Positions 1-8,340 of a stretch of 64,000 bases of DNA are shown piece by piece. The notes beneath the pieces are model-generated. The model was not told where the DNA came from. It did not search any database and worked only from the letters and a program-made list of their open reading frames with translations. Source of the stretch: Lonepinella koalarum (GTDB lineage: Bacteria > Pseudomonadota > Gammaproteobacteria > Enterobacterales > Pasteurellaceae). The translations under genes and the position numbers were made by a program. Numbering within the stretch: the first letter of the stretch is position 1; every line of letters starts with the position of its first letter. The stretch covers positions 1 through 64,000 of the forward strand of contig NZ_SRHX01000006.1 of assembly GCF_004565475.1 (NCBI RefSeq), written 5' to 3'.

Positions 1-256
1 ATGTCTTATTTACTTTTGAAAAATATCCCGAATTAAAGATCGAAAAAACAACAAATCGGCTTGAAGGACTATTTAAAGAATTAAAGAAGAAATTAGCAGT
101 ACACAGCGGTCTAAAAACAAAGAATAAAATCTTGTTTATACAGGATTTTTTGAATAAGAAAAGTTGCTATTCAGTGAAAGAAAATACTAAATAGCAACCA
201 TTTTGTCCAATAGGCATAATTGATCAGAAATTAGCAACCATTTTGTCCATTATGCC
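1..256 (+). mobile_element. Right end of an insertion sequence, cut by the window edge
   Basis: This is the 3' part of an IS whose other relic lies at 29555-30416; the two copies are clearly homologous through the transposase C-terminus. The outer inverted repeat is at 231-256 and ends in ATTATGCC; its reverse complement differs from the left repeat of the second copy (29555-29580) at only two positions. An 18-base core, TAGCAACCATTTTGTCCA, occurs twice, at 192-209 and 232-249, so the end is duplicated with a 40-bp period. The outermost base is 5 bp from the mdh stop codon. The left end is outside the window. Confidence 0.8.
3..194 (+). CDS. Transposase, C-terminal fragment (partial at window edge)
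   Basis: An open frame enters from the left edge and stops at TAG 192-194. It encodes LFTFEKYPELKIEKTTNRLE and continues with a basic segment (KELKKKLAVHSGLK). This resembles the C-terminus of IS256-superfamily (IS1249-like) transposases, where a TTNxLEGxF segment is followed by K-L-x-x-H-x-G-L. No stop or frameshift is visible in this stretch, unlike the second copy, so this element may be the more intact one. The family assignment is from memory of the motif and should be read as probable. Confidence 0.6.
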   Translation, partial: VLFTFEKYPELKIEKTTNRLEGLFKELKKKLAVHSGLKTKNKILFIQDFLNKKSCYSVKENTK

Positions 257-261
257 AAAAA

Positions 262-1194
262 TTAAGCGACAAATTTTTCACCTAACTCAATATCCGCTTT
301 CAATTGTGGTAACATGGCTTGAAGTTGCTCTTGTTCAAATTGGCTTAATTCACCGATTGGTAATAACGCATCAACCCCTTCACGACCGAAACGTACAGGT
401 TGTGAGAAGAAGCGAGCGTATTCACCGTTGCCTTCCACATAAGCACATTCTACCGCGGTTTCACCTTGTAAGCCACGCACGAGCGCTTGAGTAAAGCGTG
501 CTGCTGCCATTGCCATAGAAAGTGTAGCAGAACCCGAACCCGCTTTCGCATTCACGACGTCAGTCCCTGCATTTTGCACACGTTTAGTTAATTCAACAAT
601 CTCTTCTTTGTCCCAAGTCGCATATTGTACTTGTGAGAAAATAGGTAAAATCGTGGTACCTGAGTGACCGCCGATCACTGGAATACTGTTACGCTCTACT
701 TCTAAACCTTTTTGTTCCGCAACAAAGGTTTCCGCACGTAATACATCTAACGTGGTGATACCAAATAATCTACGTTTATCGTAAATGCCTGCTTTTTTCA
801 ATACTTCAGCAGCAATAGCAACAGTGGTATTTACTGGGTTAGTAATAATACCGATACAGGCTTTTGGTGCAAATTCAGTCACATTTTGCACTAAATCTCG
901 GATGATACCAGCATTAATATTGAATAAGTCAGAACGATCCATACCCGGCTTTCTTGCTACGCCAGCAGAAATAACTACTACATCAGCACCGGTCAATGCA
1001 GCACCGATATCATCACCAGCATAACCCTCCACTTTAACGGCGGTAGAGATATGACTTAAATCTTTTGCCACTCCCGGCGTCATTGGAGCTACATCATATA
1101 ATGCTAACTCTGATCCTGCTGGAAGTTGTAATTTTAATAAAAGTGATAATGGTTGACCAATACCACCTGCTGCACCTAAAACGGCAATTTTCAT
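262..1194 (-). CDS. mdh: Malate dehydrogenase
   Basis: NAD-dependent malate dehydrogenase, interconverting malate and oxaloacetate in the TCA cycle and the reductive branch used by fermenting Pasteurellaceae. The 310 residues match the usual length of about 312. Visible are the Rossmann start [20 protein letters not shown], the substrate-binding region with NPVN (about residues 117-120), and the catalytic-loop GGHSG with its active-site His near residue 177. Start ATG 1192-1194 is preceded by AAGGAG. It is divergent from argR, as in E. coli and H. influenzae. A CRP-like site lies in the shared upstream region. Its stop is only 5 bp from an IS end, so a native terminator is not apparent. Confidence 0.98.
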   Translation of the reverse strand: MKIAVLGAAGGIGQPLSLLLKLQLPAGSELALYDVAPMTPGVAKDLSHISTAVKVEGYAGDDIGAALTGADVVVISAGVARKPGMDRSDLFNINAGIIRDLVQNVTEFAPKACIGIITNPVNTTVAIAAEVLKKAGIYDKRRLFGITTLDVLRAETFVAEQKGLEVERNSIPVIGGHSGTTILPIFSQVQYATWDKEEIVELTKRVQNAGTDVVNAKAGSGSATLSMAMAAARFTQALVRGLQGETAVECAYVEGNGEYARFFSQPVRFGREGVDALLPIGELSQFEQEQLQAMLPQLKADIELGEKFVA

Positions 1195-1325
1195 AGTTTT
1201 CTCCTTAAATATTAAAAAATTAGGTATTGTAACAATTCAGTAATTACCAAAATGGCTACAAAACCTAGCTATCTATTATAGTTTAAACATAACAACCATA
1301 TAATTCAAATAACAAAATGCAAATT

Positions 1326-1341
1326 TGCGATCTAGCTCAAA
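1326..1341. promoter_or_regulatory. Candidate CRP-binding site in the mdh-argR intergenic region
   Basis: TGCGATCTAGCTCAAA matches the CRP consensus TGTGA-N6-TCACA in 4 of 5 bases on each side, with the common TCTAG core and A/T-rich flanks. It lies about 130 bp upstream of mdh. CRP control of mdh is established in E. coli. The TGCGA half is also the pattern of Sxy-dependent CRP sites of this family, so a competence-type site cannot be excluded. Function is inferred. Confidence 0.5.
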
Positions 1342-1386
1342 TTTTTCGTCAATTATGTGCATATGAATAAATTTTTATTGATTAAT

Positions 1387-1404
1387 TCTGCATTTTTATG
1401 CAAA
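1387..1404 (+). promoter_or_regulatory. Candidate ARG box upstream of argR
   Basis: TCTGCATTTTTATGCAAA fits the ArgR operator pattern TGAAT-N4-ATTCA with one mismatch per half (TGCAT / ATGCA). A weaker half-like site, TATGAATAAATTTTTATT, lies at 1363-1380. ArgR boxes usually occur in pairs, and argR is autoregulated in E. coli. This supports an argR promoter just upstream and a start codon downstream of the box. Confidence 0.5.
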
Positions 1405-1438
1405 ATTTATGCAACACATTCTAAATAAGCAAAACGTG

Positions 1439-1906
1439 ATGATTGAAACAAAAAATGACAGCTTAATGACAGCATTTAAGGATTTATTAGCGCAAGAAAA
1501 ATTTAGTTCACAGGTTGAAATTGTAAATGCGCTACAAGATCTTGGATTTAGTAGCATTAATCAATCTAAGGTTTCTCGTATGCTAAGTAAATTTGGTGCG
1601 GTACGAACTCGCAATACCAGAATGGAAATGGTATATTGTTTGCCCAATGAATTAAGTGTGCCAAATACCAGTAGTCCATTGAAAAATCTGGTGTTAGATA
1701 TTGATCATAATGCCTTGTTGGTTGTGATCAAAACTAGTCCGGGGGCTGCACAATTAATTGCTCGTTTATTAGACTCTGTGGGAAAAACCGATGGTATTTT
1801 AGGTACCATTGCGGGGGACGATACTATTTTTGTGACCCCAACACTGAATACACCAATAAAACAGCTGATTATTAATATTCAACAACTTTTTGAGAGTTCA
1901 TTGTAA
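1439..1906 (+). CDS. argR: Arginine repressor ArgR
   Basis: Hexameric, arginine-dependent repressor of arginine biosynthesis genes and cofactor in plasmid recombination. The winged-helix N-terminal domain contains the DNA-contact segment [19 protein letters not shown]. The C-terminal oligomerisation and arginine-binding domain contains [13 protein letters not shown] and [12 protein letters not shown] chose ATG 1439 because it gives 155 residues, close to the 156 of E. coli. An in-frame ATG at 1409 would add ten residues and lies only 5 bp past the ARG box; ATG 1466 is another possibility. It is followed after 2 bp by the TIGR01777 gene, suggesting cotranscription. Confidence 0.95.
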   Translation: MIETKNDSLMTAFKDLLAQEKFSSQVEIVNALQDLGFSSINQSKVSRMLSKFGAVRTRNTRMEMVYCLPNELSVPNTSSPLKNLVLDIDHNALLVVIKTSPGAAQLIARLLDSVGKTDGILGTIAGDDTIFVTPTLNTPIKQLIINIQQLFESSL

Positions 1907-1908
1907 AG

Positions 1909-2814
1909 ATGCATATTTTTATTACCGGTGGCACCGGATTAATCGGACAAAAATTAGTCAATCGCTGGCTTGGTCAAAAATATCAAGTCACGTTATTGAC
2001 ACGTTCCCCTGAAAAAGCACTGTCTCACTTCCACTCCCACCCTAAATTTAATTGCCTAACCGCGGTGAATTCTTTACAGGAGTTTGCCAATTTTAATTCA
2101 TTTGATGCAGTGGTCAATTTAGCTGGTGAACCGATTTTTGATCGTCGCTGGACAGCACAACAAAAAGATCGCCTATGGCAAAGCCGAATTAATTTAACCG
2201 AAAAATTAACCGCACTTATTAATGCTAGCCAAACACCTCCAACCTGTTTTCTTTCAGGATCTGCCTATGGTTATTATGGCAATACTGGTGAACAAATTGT
2301 CACGGAAGAACATCCAGCAGCAACAAACTTTGCGGCTCGTTTGTGCCAACAATGGGAAAAAACCGCCTTGCAAGCACATTGCCGAGTTTGCTTGTCAAGA
2401 ACCGGTATGGTATTTTCTCCGAAAGGTGGTGCATTAGCCAAAATGTTACCTTTATATCGTTATGGTCTAGGGGGAAAATTAGGCAATGGCTTACAATTTA
2501 TGCCTTGGATAGCACTTGAAGATATGGTCAATGCGCTTAACTTTCTTCTGCATCATACTCAATGTCAAGGGGCATTTAATCTGTGTTCTCCACATCCCAT
2601 CCGCAATACCGATTTTAACCGCTTATTAGCTAAGCAATTACAGCGTACTGCTTTTTTCACTGTACCTGCTTTTGTACTCAAACTGATCTTAGGTGAACGA
2701 GCGAGTTTAATTTTAGATAGCCAAAATCTTTGTCCGCAAAAATTATTAGCACAAGGTTTTCAATTTCAATATTCTCAGCTTGACGACTATTTACATTCAA
2801 CATTTGGCAAATAG
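1909..2814 (+). CDS. TIGR01777 family NAD-dependent epimerase-like oxidoreductase (YfcH-like)
   Basis: A short-chain dehydrogenase/epimerase-fold protein of 301 residues. The N-terminal nucleotide-binding motif is MHIFITGGTGLIGQKLVNRW. The TIGR01777 signature region includes AVVNLAGEPIFDRRW (about 67-81) and SGSAYGYYG near residue 117, and the C-terminal DUF1731-like part contains LGERASLILDSQ. The substrate is unknown in the whole family; an epimerase or reductase role is inferred only. It sits 2 bp after argR. The mdh, argR, yfcH-like order is the H. influenzae HI1210-HI1208 arrangement. Confidence 0.9.
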   Translation: MHIFITGGTGLIGQKLVNRWLGQKYQVTLLTRSPEKALSHFHSHPKFNCLTAVNSLQEFANFNSFDAVVNLAGEPIFDRRWTAQQKDRLWQSRINLTEKLTALINASQTPPTCFLSGSAYGYYGNTGEQIVTEEHPAATNFAARLCQQWEKTALQAHCRVCLSRTGMVFSPKGGALAKMLPLYRYGLGGKLGNGLQFMPWIALEDMVNALNFLLHHTQCQGAFNLCSPHPIRNTDFNRLLAKQLQRTAFFTVPAFVLKLILGERASLILDSQNLCPQKLLAQGFQFQYSQLDDYLHSTFGK

Positions 2815-2860
2815 ACAATTAATGTATAAAATAGCCTCGCTTAATTAAGATGAGATAGCT

Positions 2861-4135
2861 ATGCAAACAAATTCGTTCCCCGTTACTGATGATTCAGATC
2901 TTCAAATCAATCACATTGCTCGTTGTGGCGAATGTAATGCATTAGTAGCGGTCTCTAATTTGGCAAAAGGTGAACATGCTGAATGTCCACGCTGTCATTA
3001 TGATTTACAATCCGAAGATCGCTGGTCGTTAAAACGTTGTGCTATTATTGCTCTTTCTATCCTGATTTTAATGCCGTTTGCATTAAAATATCCATTATTG
3101 AGCGTAGATTTACTCGGCTCACAAGTGGATGCTTCAATTTGGGGAGGAATATGGAAAATGGCAACGGAAGGTTATCCTTATACCGCATTTTTAATTTTTC
3201 TCTGTGCCGTCTTTATGCCAATATCCTTTGCCTTGCTGATCATTTTATTACAGCTGGCTAAACTCACTCGACAAATACCCCGTAATTTATTAATTGCTAT
3301 AGATTATATTAAGCCTTGGGTAATGTTCGATGTTTATTTAGTAGCTTTGGGGGTAACCGCCTTTAAAGTGCGTGATTATGCCACCTTGTCTTTTGATATT
3401 TATCTGATTGCTTTTTTAACTACTGCCTTGCTGAATACCCTATTATTCGCCAAAATCAATCCCAAAGAATTGTGGAATGATTTTTATCCACAATATACTA
3501 AATTATCTGAAATATCTGCCGAAAATCCACCGCACTTTTGTCATAGTTGCGAGTATACTTTTGAGCATCCCGTTAAGGATCATAAAGGTATAGATCGTTG
3601 CCCGCGTTGCCATAATGAACCCAATAAAACCGCAGAGACAAGCTTACAACAAACTTGGGCGGCATTAATCGCTGGGATTGTCATGATTTTTCCTGCCAAT
3701 ATATTTCCGATTTCCTATGTTTCAATGACGAATGTACCGACGGGTGATACCTTAATATCTGGGGTCATATCTTTTGTGGAAATGGGAAGTTATTTTGTTG
3801 CTTTTGTGGTTTTTTTTGCCAGTATTTTTGTCCCCTTTAGTAAAATTGTGATCATGTTATATTTATTATTTAGCATACATTTTAGGTGGCAACATTCCGT
3901 AAAATGGCAAATGCGATTATTTCATATTGTGCATTTTGTTGGTCGTTGGTCAATGCTGGATTTATTTGTCTTAGCCTTAATGATGTCTTTGGTAACGCGA
4001 GGGCAAATTATTAATTTTTCGGTGGGTCCTGCCGCCATTTATTTTGGTCTATCCGTGTTTTTAACCATGATAGCTACCACTACTTTTGATAGTCGTTTAC
4101 TTTGGAAAATCTATGACGAAAGAAAATCAAACTGA
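2861..4135 (+). CDS. letA: Lipid transport inner-membrane protein LetA (PqiA family)
   Basis: Membrane partner of the MCE protein LetB, part of a system that moves lipids between the inner and outer membranes. The 424 residues hold two PqiA domains, each with a zinc ribbon: CGEC...CPRC near residues 22-46 and CHSC...CPRC near 227-252, each followed by about four hydrophobic helices. Length matches E. coli YebS (about 427). The reading frame overlaps letB by 23 bp, which indicates translational coupling. Start ATG 2861 follows GATGAGATAGCT, a weak ribosome site. The older name, paraquat-inducible protein A, reflects the paralogue PqiA. Confidence 0.93.
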   Translation: MQTNSFPVTDDSDLQINHIARCGECNALVAVSNLAKGEHAECPRCHYDLQSEDRWSLKRCAIIALSILILMPFALKYPLLSVDLLGSQVDASIWGGIWKMATEGYPYTAFLIFLCAVFMPISFALLIILLQLAKLTRQIPRNLLIAIDYIKPWVMFDVYLVALGVTAFKVRDYATLSFDIYLIAFLTTALLNTLLFAKINPKELWNDFYPQYTKLSEISAENPPHFCHSCEYTFEHPVKDHKGIDRCPRCHNEPNKTAETSLQQTWAALIAGIVMIFPANIFPISYVSMTNVPTGDTLISGVISFVEMGSYFVAFVVFFASIFVPFSKIVIMLYLLFSIHFRWQHSVKWQMRLFHIVHFVGRWSMLDLFVLALMMSLVTRGQIINFSVGPAAIYFGLSVFLTMIATTTFDSRLLWKIYDERKSN

Positions 4136-6770
4136 TCTTGCTGTTAGTACGGAACAGCCAAATATTATTCCTGCGAAAATTCGCAAAAGTCGCAATATTT
4201 CACCGTTCTGGTTATTGCCAATTATTGCCCTAATTATTGGTGCTTCGCTGTTTTTTCAAATTATCAAAGAACAAGGTGAAACTGTACGGATCACTTTTAC
4301 GAGCGGTGATGGCTTAGTGGCAAATAAAACCCAAATTCGCTATCAGGGCTTGCAAATTGGTCTAGTAAAAAAAGTAAATTTTACCGACGATTTAAAACTT
4401 GTCAAAGTCGAAGCCAGTATTTACCCTGAAGCTAAAACCGTGTTACGAGCAAATACTAAATTTTGGCTTGTTCAACCGAACGCTTCTTTAGCGGGAATTT
4501 CTGGCTTAGATACGTTAATTTCAGGCAATTATATTACATTACAGCCGGGAGATGGGGATTACAAATATGATTTTACCGCGGAAAATGGTAGCCAAATCGT
4601 ACAACTGGCAGAAGGTGATTTATTAATCCATTTATTATCTGATGATTTAGGTTCCATTTCACAAGGGGCATCTATTTTCTATAAAAAAATGCCAGTGGGA
4701 AAAGTATTAGATTACCGCTTTACCAAGGATCAGAAACAAGTGGAAATTAATGTTGCCATTGAAAAACAATATGCTCATTTAATCAAAAAAGATAGCCGTT
4801 TCTGGAATATTAGCGGCATTCGTGCCAATATGGATTTATCTGGGATTAGTCTCAACATTGATAGCCTACAAGCCGTAGTACGTGGTGCGATCACCTTTGA
4901 CTCACCTGAAAAAAGTGACTCGGCAGAAAGTGAACAACAATATACACTATATCCTGATTTATCATCTGCTCAACGTGGTATTGAAATCAATGTGACGTTG
5001 CCATCAGAAAACACTTTCAAAGTGGGTAAAACCGAAGTATTTTATCAAGGTATGCAAGTGGGTATGTTAACCCAAATGTCAGATGCCAGTATTGACAGTG
5101 ATAATCGTACCGGTAAATTATTATTAAACCCAAGCGTTAAAGATATTTTACGTCAACATAGTAAAATAGTTATTCGTTCCCCTAAAGTTGATTTAATCAA
5201 TTTAGATAAACTCCCTGAACTTTTACGTGGTCAATACTTAGAAATTATTGCGGGTGATGGTGAGCCAAGTATTGAATTTAACGTACTAAATGAAAAGGAA
5301 TTATTACTCAGTCAGCCCAATGCCCTGCAGATCACCTTAACTGCACCAGAAACTTATGGTATTAGCCAAGGGCAAGAAATTTATTACAATAATATTAGTA
5401 TTGGTCAATTAGTGGAACAACAAGTTGATACCAATGGAGTAGAATTTAAAGCGGTTATTTTACCCTCCTATCGACACCTCATTCATGCGGATACGCAATT
5501 TATTGCGGCTAGTAATTTTGCTATTTCTCTTGGTACAGATGGCTTACGTATGCAAACACCAGCCGCTGGTAACTGGTTACAAGGTGGGGTAAAAATTATT
5601 AATCATAATAAACAGGGGCATGCTAAAACACAGTATCCGATTTATAAAGATCAAGAAAGTGCTGAAGTAGGTATAACAGCAAATGAGTTAAAACCGTCTT
5701 TAACCTTAAAAACGACGCAATTACCCAATATTAGCAAAGGTTCTTTGGTACTTTATCGACAATATGAAGTGGGTAAAATTTTAGATGTTCGACCATTGAA
5801 AGATCATTTTGATGTAGATGTTGCTATTTATCCTAAATTTATGCATTTATTAACTAACAATAGCCTATTTTGGGTAGAAAGTGCGGCTCAAATTGACATC
5901 ACACCAAAAGGTATTAGCATTCAAGCCACACCGATTGGACGTTCGTTGAAAGGGGCGATCAGCTTTGATAATTCAGGCAGTGGCAAAAATACCACCCTTT
6001 ACGCCAATGAATTAACCGCTAAATCTGCTGGTCAAGTTATTACCCTAACTGCGACGGATGCCACTAATTTAAGCAAAGGTATGAGTTTGCGTTACATGGG
6101 ATTAACCGTGGGAGAAATCGACAGTATCAGCTTAGATAAAAGCAATAATAAAATCATTGCCAAAGCTTTAATAAATCCAAATTATATGAATATCGTAGCA
6201 AAAGAGGGCAGTCTCTTTAAGGTTATTTCACCCGAAATTTCAGCCGGTGGGATTGAAAATATTGATAGTCTGTTACAACCCTATATTGATATTGAAGTGG
6301 GTGCAGGTAAAAGCAAAAAACAATTTATGTTATATGATAAAAGTACACGGCAAAATAATAAGTTTTCTAATGGCTTTCCGATTATTTTAGAAACTTCCGA
6401 TGCATCAAATATCTCATCAGGATCACCGGTGATGTATCGTGGTGTAGATGTGGGAAAAATTCGTAATCTAGAACTAAATAATATGGGCGATCGTGTATTA
6501 ATTTACGTTATCATTGATAATAAATACGCTCATCTTGTACGCACTAATACACAGTTCTGGTTATCATCAGGCTATACCGCTGGTGTGGGCTGGTCAGGTA
6601 TTGAAGTAAATACAGGTTCTGTACAACAACTCTTAAAGGGGGGAATTTCATTCTCAACACCATCCAGTACAGTCGTTCAACCACAAGCTAAAACTAACCA
6701 ACGTTTCTTGTTACAAATTCGTCGACCGGATGATTCCAAACGCTGGGATTCGGGGGTAATGGCAGAATAA
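4113..6770 (+). CDS. letB: MCE tunnel protein LetB with seven MCE domains
   Basis: Periplasm-spanning lipid-transport protein anchored by one N-terminal helix (FWLLPIIALIIGASLFFQI). I count seven MCE repeats by the recurring pattern G...I.Y.G...G.V, for example IRYQGLQIGLVKKV, IFYKKMPVGKVLDY, VFYQGMQVGMLTQM, IYYNNISIGQLVEQ, VLYRQYEVGKILDV, LRYMGLTVGEIDSI and VMYRGVDVGKIRNL. This equals the count in E. coli LetB, whose stacked rings form a hydrophobic tunnel. ATG 4113 (MTKENQ) was preferred over an upstream frame start at 4086 because GGAAAA lies 6 bp before it and the length, 885 residues, is close to 877 in E. coli. It overlaps letA by 23 bp. Confidence 0.94.
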   Translation: MTKENQTDLAVSTEQPNIIPAKIRKSRNISPFWLLPIIALIIGASLFFQIIKEQGETVRITFTSGDGLVANKTQIRYQGLQIGLVKKVNFTDDLKLVKVEASIYPEAKTVLRANTKFWLVQPNASLAGISGLDTLISGNYITLQPGDGDYKYDFTAENGSQIVQLAEGDLLIHLLSDDLGSISQGASIFYKKMPVGKVLDYRFTKDQKQVEINVAIEKQYAHLIKKDSRFWNISGIRANMDLSGISLNIDSLQAVVRGAITFDSPEKSDSAESEQQYTLYPDLSSAQRGIEINVTLPSENTFKVGKTEVFYQGMQVGMLTQMSDASIDSDNRTGKLLLNPSVKDILRQHSKIVIRSPKVDLINLDKLPELLRGQYLEIIAGDGEPSIEFNVLNEKELLLSQPNALQITLTAPETYGISQGQEIYYNNISIGQLVEQQVDTNGVEFKAVILPSYRHLIHADTQFIAASNFAISLGTDGLRMQTPAAGNWLQGGVKIINHNKQGHAKTQYPIYKDQESAEVGITANELKPSLTLKTTQLPNISKGSLVLYRQYEVGKILDVRPLKDHFDVDVAIYPKFMHLLTNNSLFWVESAAQIDITPKGISIQATPIGRSLKGAISFDNSGSGKNTTLYANELTAKSAGQVITLTATDATNLSKGMSLRYMGLTVGEIDSISLDKSNNKIIAKALINPNYMNIVAKEGSLFKVISPEISAGGIENIDSLLQPYIDIEVGAGKSKKQFMLYDKSTRQNNKFSNGFPIILETSDASNISSGSPVMYRGVDVGKIRNLELNNMGDRVLIYVIIDNKYAHLVRTNTQFWLSSGYTAGVGWSGIEVNTGSVQQLLKGGISFSTPSSTVVQPQAKTNQRFLLQIRRPDDSKRWDSGVMAE

Positions 6771-6811
6771 GATGGGATAAGGACGCTATTTTATGGCTCT
6801 GCCTCCCAAAA

Positions 6812-6825
6812 GGCTTAATAGACAA
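6812..6825 (+). repeat. Solo IS-end fragment downstream of letB
   Basis: GGCTTAATAGACAA is identical to the outer 14 bases of the left inverted repeat at 29555-29568. No transposase remnant is adjacent. It is 41 bp past the letB stop. Chance identity over 14 bases in a 64-kb window is unlikely but not excluded in AT-rich DNA. Confidence 0.4.
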
Positions 6826-6829
6826 TAAT

Positions 6830-6867
6830 ACTGCACTTTTTTAGCTATTAAACTAAAAAAGTACGGT
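6830..6867. terminator. Terminator between letB and the YnhF-like gene, degenerate uptake-signal hairpin
   Basis: ACTGCACTTTTTTAG pairs with CTAAAAAAGTACGGT around an 8-base loop. Runs of T on both strands make it a plausible bidirectional terminator for the convergent letB and YnhF-like genes. The arms are one-mismatch versions of the uptake signal. Confidence 0.65.
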
Positions 6868-6892
6868 ATCTTTTATTATATTTTCTTAGATC

Positions 6893-6973
6893 TTAGAAAA
6901 TTGCAACTGACAATCCAACAACAATACTTAATGAAAGTACAACCATCACCATTGCATAACCGAAATCACTCAT
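6893..6973 (-). CDS. ynhF: YnhF-like small membrane protein, 26 residues
   Basis: The frame encodes MSDFGYAMVMVVLSLSIVVG plus LSVAIF and stop. It is one hydrophobic helix with a short polar N-terminus. A strong ribosome site, GGAGAAAAAT, directly precedes the ATG at 6971-6973. E. coli YnhF is a 29-residue single-pass membrane protein encoded close to purR; shared features recalled are the MS-x-D start and an I-V-x-VGL-x-x-A segment in the helix. Here it is divergent from purR, 135 bp away, which supports orthology by position. The function of YnhF is unknown. Confidence 0.72.
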   Translation of the reverse strand: MSDFGYAMVMVVLSLSIVVGLSVAIF

Positions 6974-7108
6974 ATTTTTCTCCTATTTATTTGAAAGGGC
7001 TGATAAAATCATCTAAATTTACTATGTATTCTATCAGTTTAATTTATTTTTTCATACTTTTTTTATGTTTTTCACTTTATAATAAGCGAAATTTTCAGGG
7101 AGATAAAT

Positions 7109-8116
7109 ATGGCAACAATTAAAGATGTGGCAAAAATGGCGGGAGTATCTACAACAACCGTTTCTCATGTCATCAATAATACAAGACACGTTGCACAAGA
7201 GACTAAACAAGCTGTCATGGATGCAATTCAACAACTTTGCTATTCACCCAGTGCCGTAGCACGTAGTCTTAAAATTAATACCACCAAATCTATCGGTATG
7301 ATTGTTACCACCAGTGAATCCCCCTATTTTGCAGAAATTATCCAAGCAGTAGAAAGTCATTGTTATCGTCAAGGCTACTCTTTATTTTTATGTAATACCC
7401 AAAATGATGCAGAAAAAATTAAAAATCATTTAGAAATGCTGGCAAAAAAACGCGTTGATGGCATACTTATTATGTGTGCCGAATATCTCCAAGAAAGCCT
7501 TGATTTATTTAATAATTTCAGAGAATTACCGATGGTGGTTATGGAATGGGGAATTCAGCATAGTAATAACGATATAATTTTAGATAACAGTTTTAATGGG
7601 GGCTATTTAGCGGCTCAACATTTGATCGAAAATGGTCATCAAAAAATCGGAATTATTGCTGGTGAACTCAGCAAAACCACAGCACAAACTCGTTTCCAAG
7701 GTTTTGAGAAAGCGATATTTGATGCTGGATTAACGCTAAACCCTAACTGGATTCAAGAAGGTTTTTTTGAACCCGAAGACGGTTATGAATGTATGAATAA
7801 AATTCTTGCACAAGCAGAATTACCGACTGCTGTTTTCTGTTGTAATGATGTCATGGCATTAGGCGCAATTTCAGCCATTACCGAAAAAGGTTTGCGAGTA
7901 CCTGATGATATTTCGATTATCGGCTATGATAATATTCATTCATCTCGTTTTTACGCACCACCTCTCACCACTATTCATCAGTCTAAAGCAAGACTAGGAG
8001 AGCGTGCTTTGAAATTACTGCTTGACCGTATTCATCATAAAAATAATGAAAAAGAAACCATTGAACTCTATCCAGAATTAATTGTACGGAAATCAGTGAG
8101 AAATATAAAAAGTTAA
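7109..8116 (+). CDS. purR: Purine repressor PurR
   Basis: LacI-family repressor that binds hypoxanthine or guanine and shuts down purine synthesis genes. The 335 residues begin with a canonical helix-turn-helix and hinge, [20 protein letters not shown] and then [10 protein letters not shown]...PSAVARSLK. The periplasmic-binding-protein-like effector domain follows, with [20 protein letters not shown] near residues 270-290. AGGGAGATAAAT precedes the ATG. A matching operator is visible at 43291-43306 before purE. No purine operator is obvious in front of purR itself. Confidence 0.95.
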   Translation: MATIKDVAKMAGVSTTTVSHVINNTRHVAQETKQAVMDAIQQLCYSPSAVARSLKINTTKSIGMIVTTSESPYFAEIIQAVESHCYRQGYSLFLCNTQNDAEKIKNHLEMLAKKRVDGILIMCAEYLQESLDLFNNFRELPMVVMEWGIQHSNNDIILDNSFNGGYLAAQHLIENGHQKIGIIAGELSKTTAQTRFQGFEKAIFDAGLTLNPNWIQEGFFEPEDGYECMNKILAQAELPTAVFCCNDVMALGAISAITEKGLRVPDDISIIGYDNIHSSRFYAPPLTTIHQSKARLGERALKLLLDRIHHKNNEKETIELYPELIVRKSVRNIKS

Positions 8117-8266
8117 CTAAAAACTGCGACATTTTGATTTGCTCCAAACAGTTTTGCTTGGTAGATTAAAATGCTTGAATGCTTTGAATAAGCTTTCGTC
8201 ATTTACAAAATAAAAAATCAGCAGGTTATCATTTAAGATTTAGTTGTATTTAGTCATAAAAATCCG

Positions 8267-8306
8267 CACCTTACTAAGTTGGGCATTAATCTAACCTAGT
8301 AAGGTG
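8267..8306 (-). terminator. Terminator for pyrD
   Basis: A 10-bp perfect stem, CACCTTACTA (8267-8276) with TAGTAAGGTG (8297-8306), has a 20-base loop. On the minus strand it is followed by GCGGATTTTTAT, so it can terminate pyrD transcription; purR converges on it. Confidence 0.6.
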
Positions 8307-8340
8307 AAGATCAAGTTTTCATTGCACTTTCTCATGACAC

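Noticed and set aside
243-494. Frame opposite the end of mdh
   Set aside because: Antisense shadow of mdh codons, starting inside the IS repeat.
6901-7122. Plus-strand frame of 73 codons between letB and purR
   Set aside because: It starts with a non-ATG codon, has no ribosome site, overlaps the well-supported minus-strand YnhF-like ORF and runs into purR in another frame.
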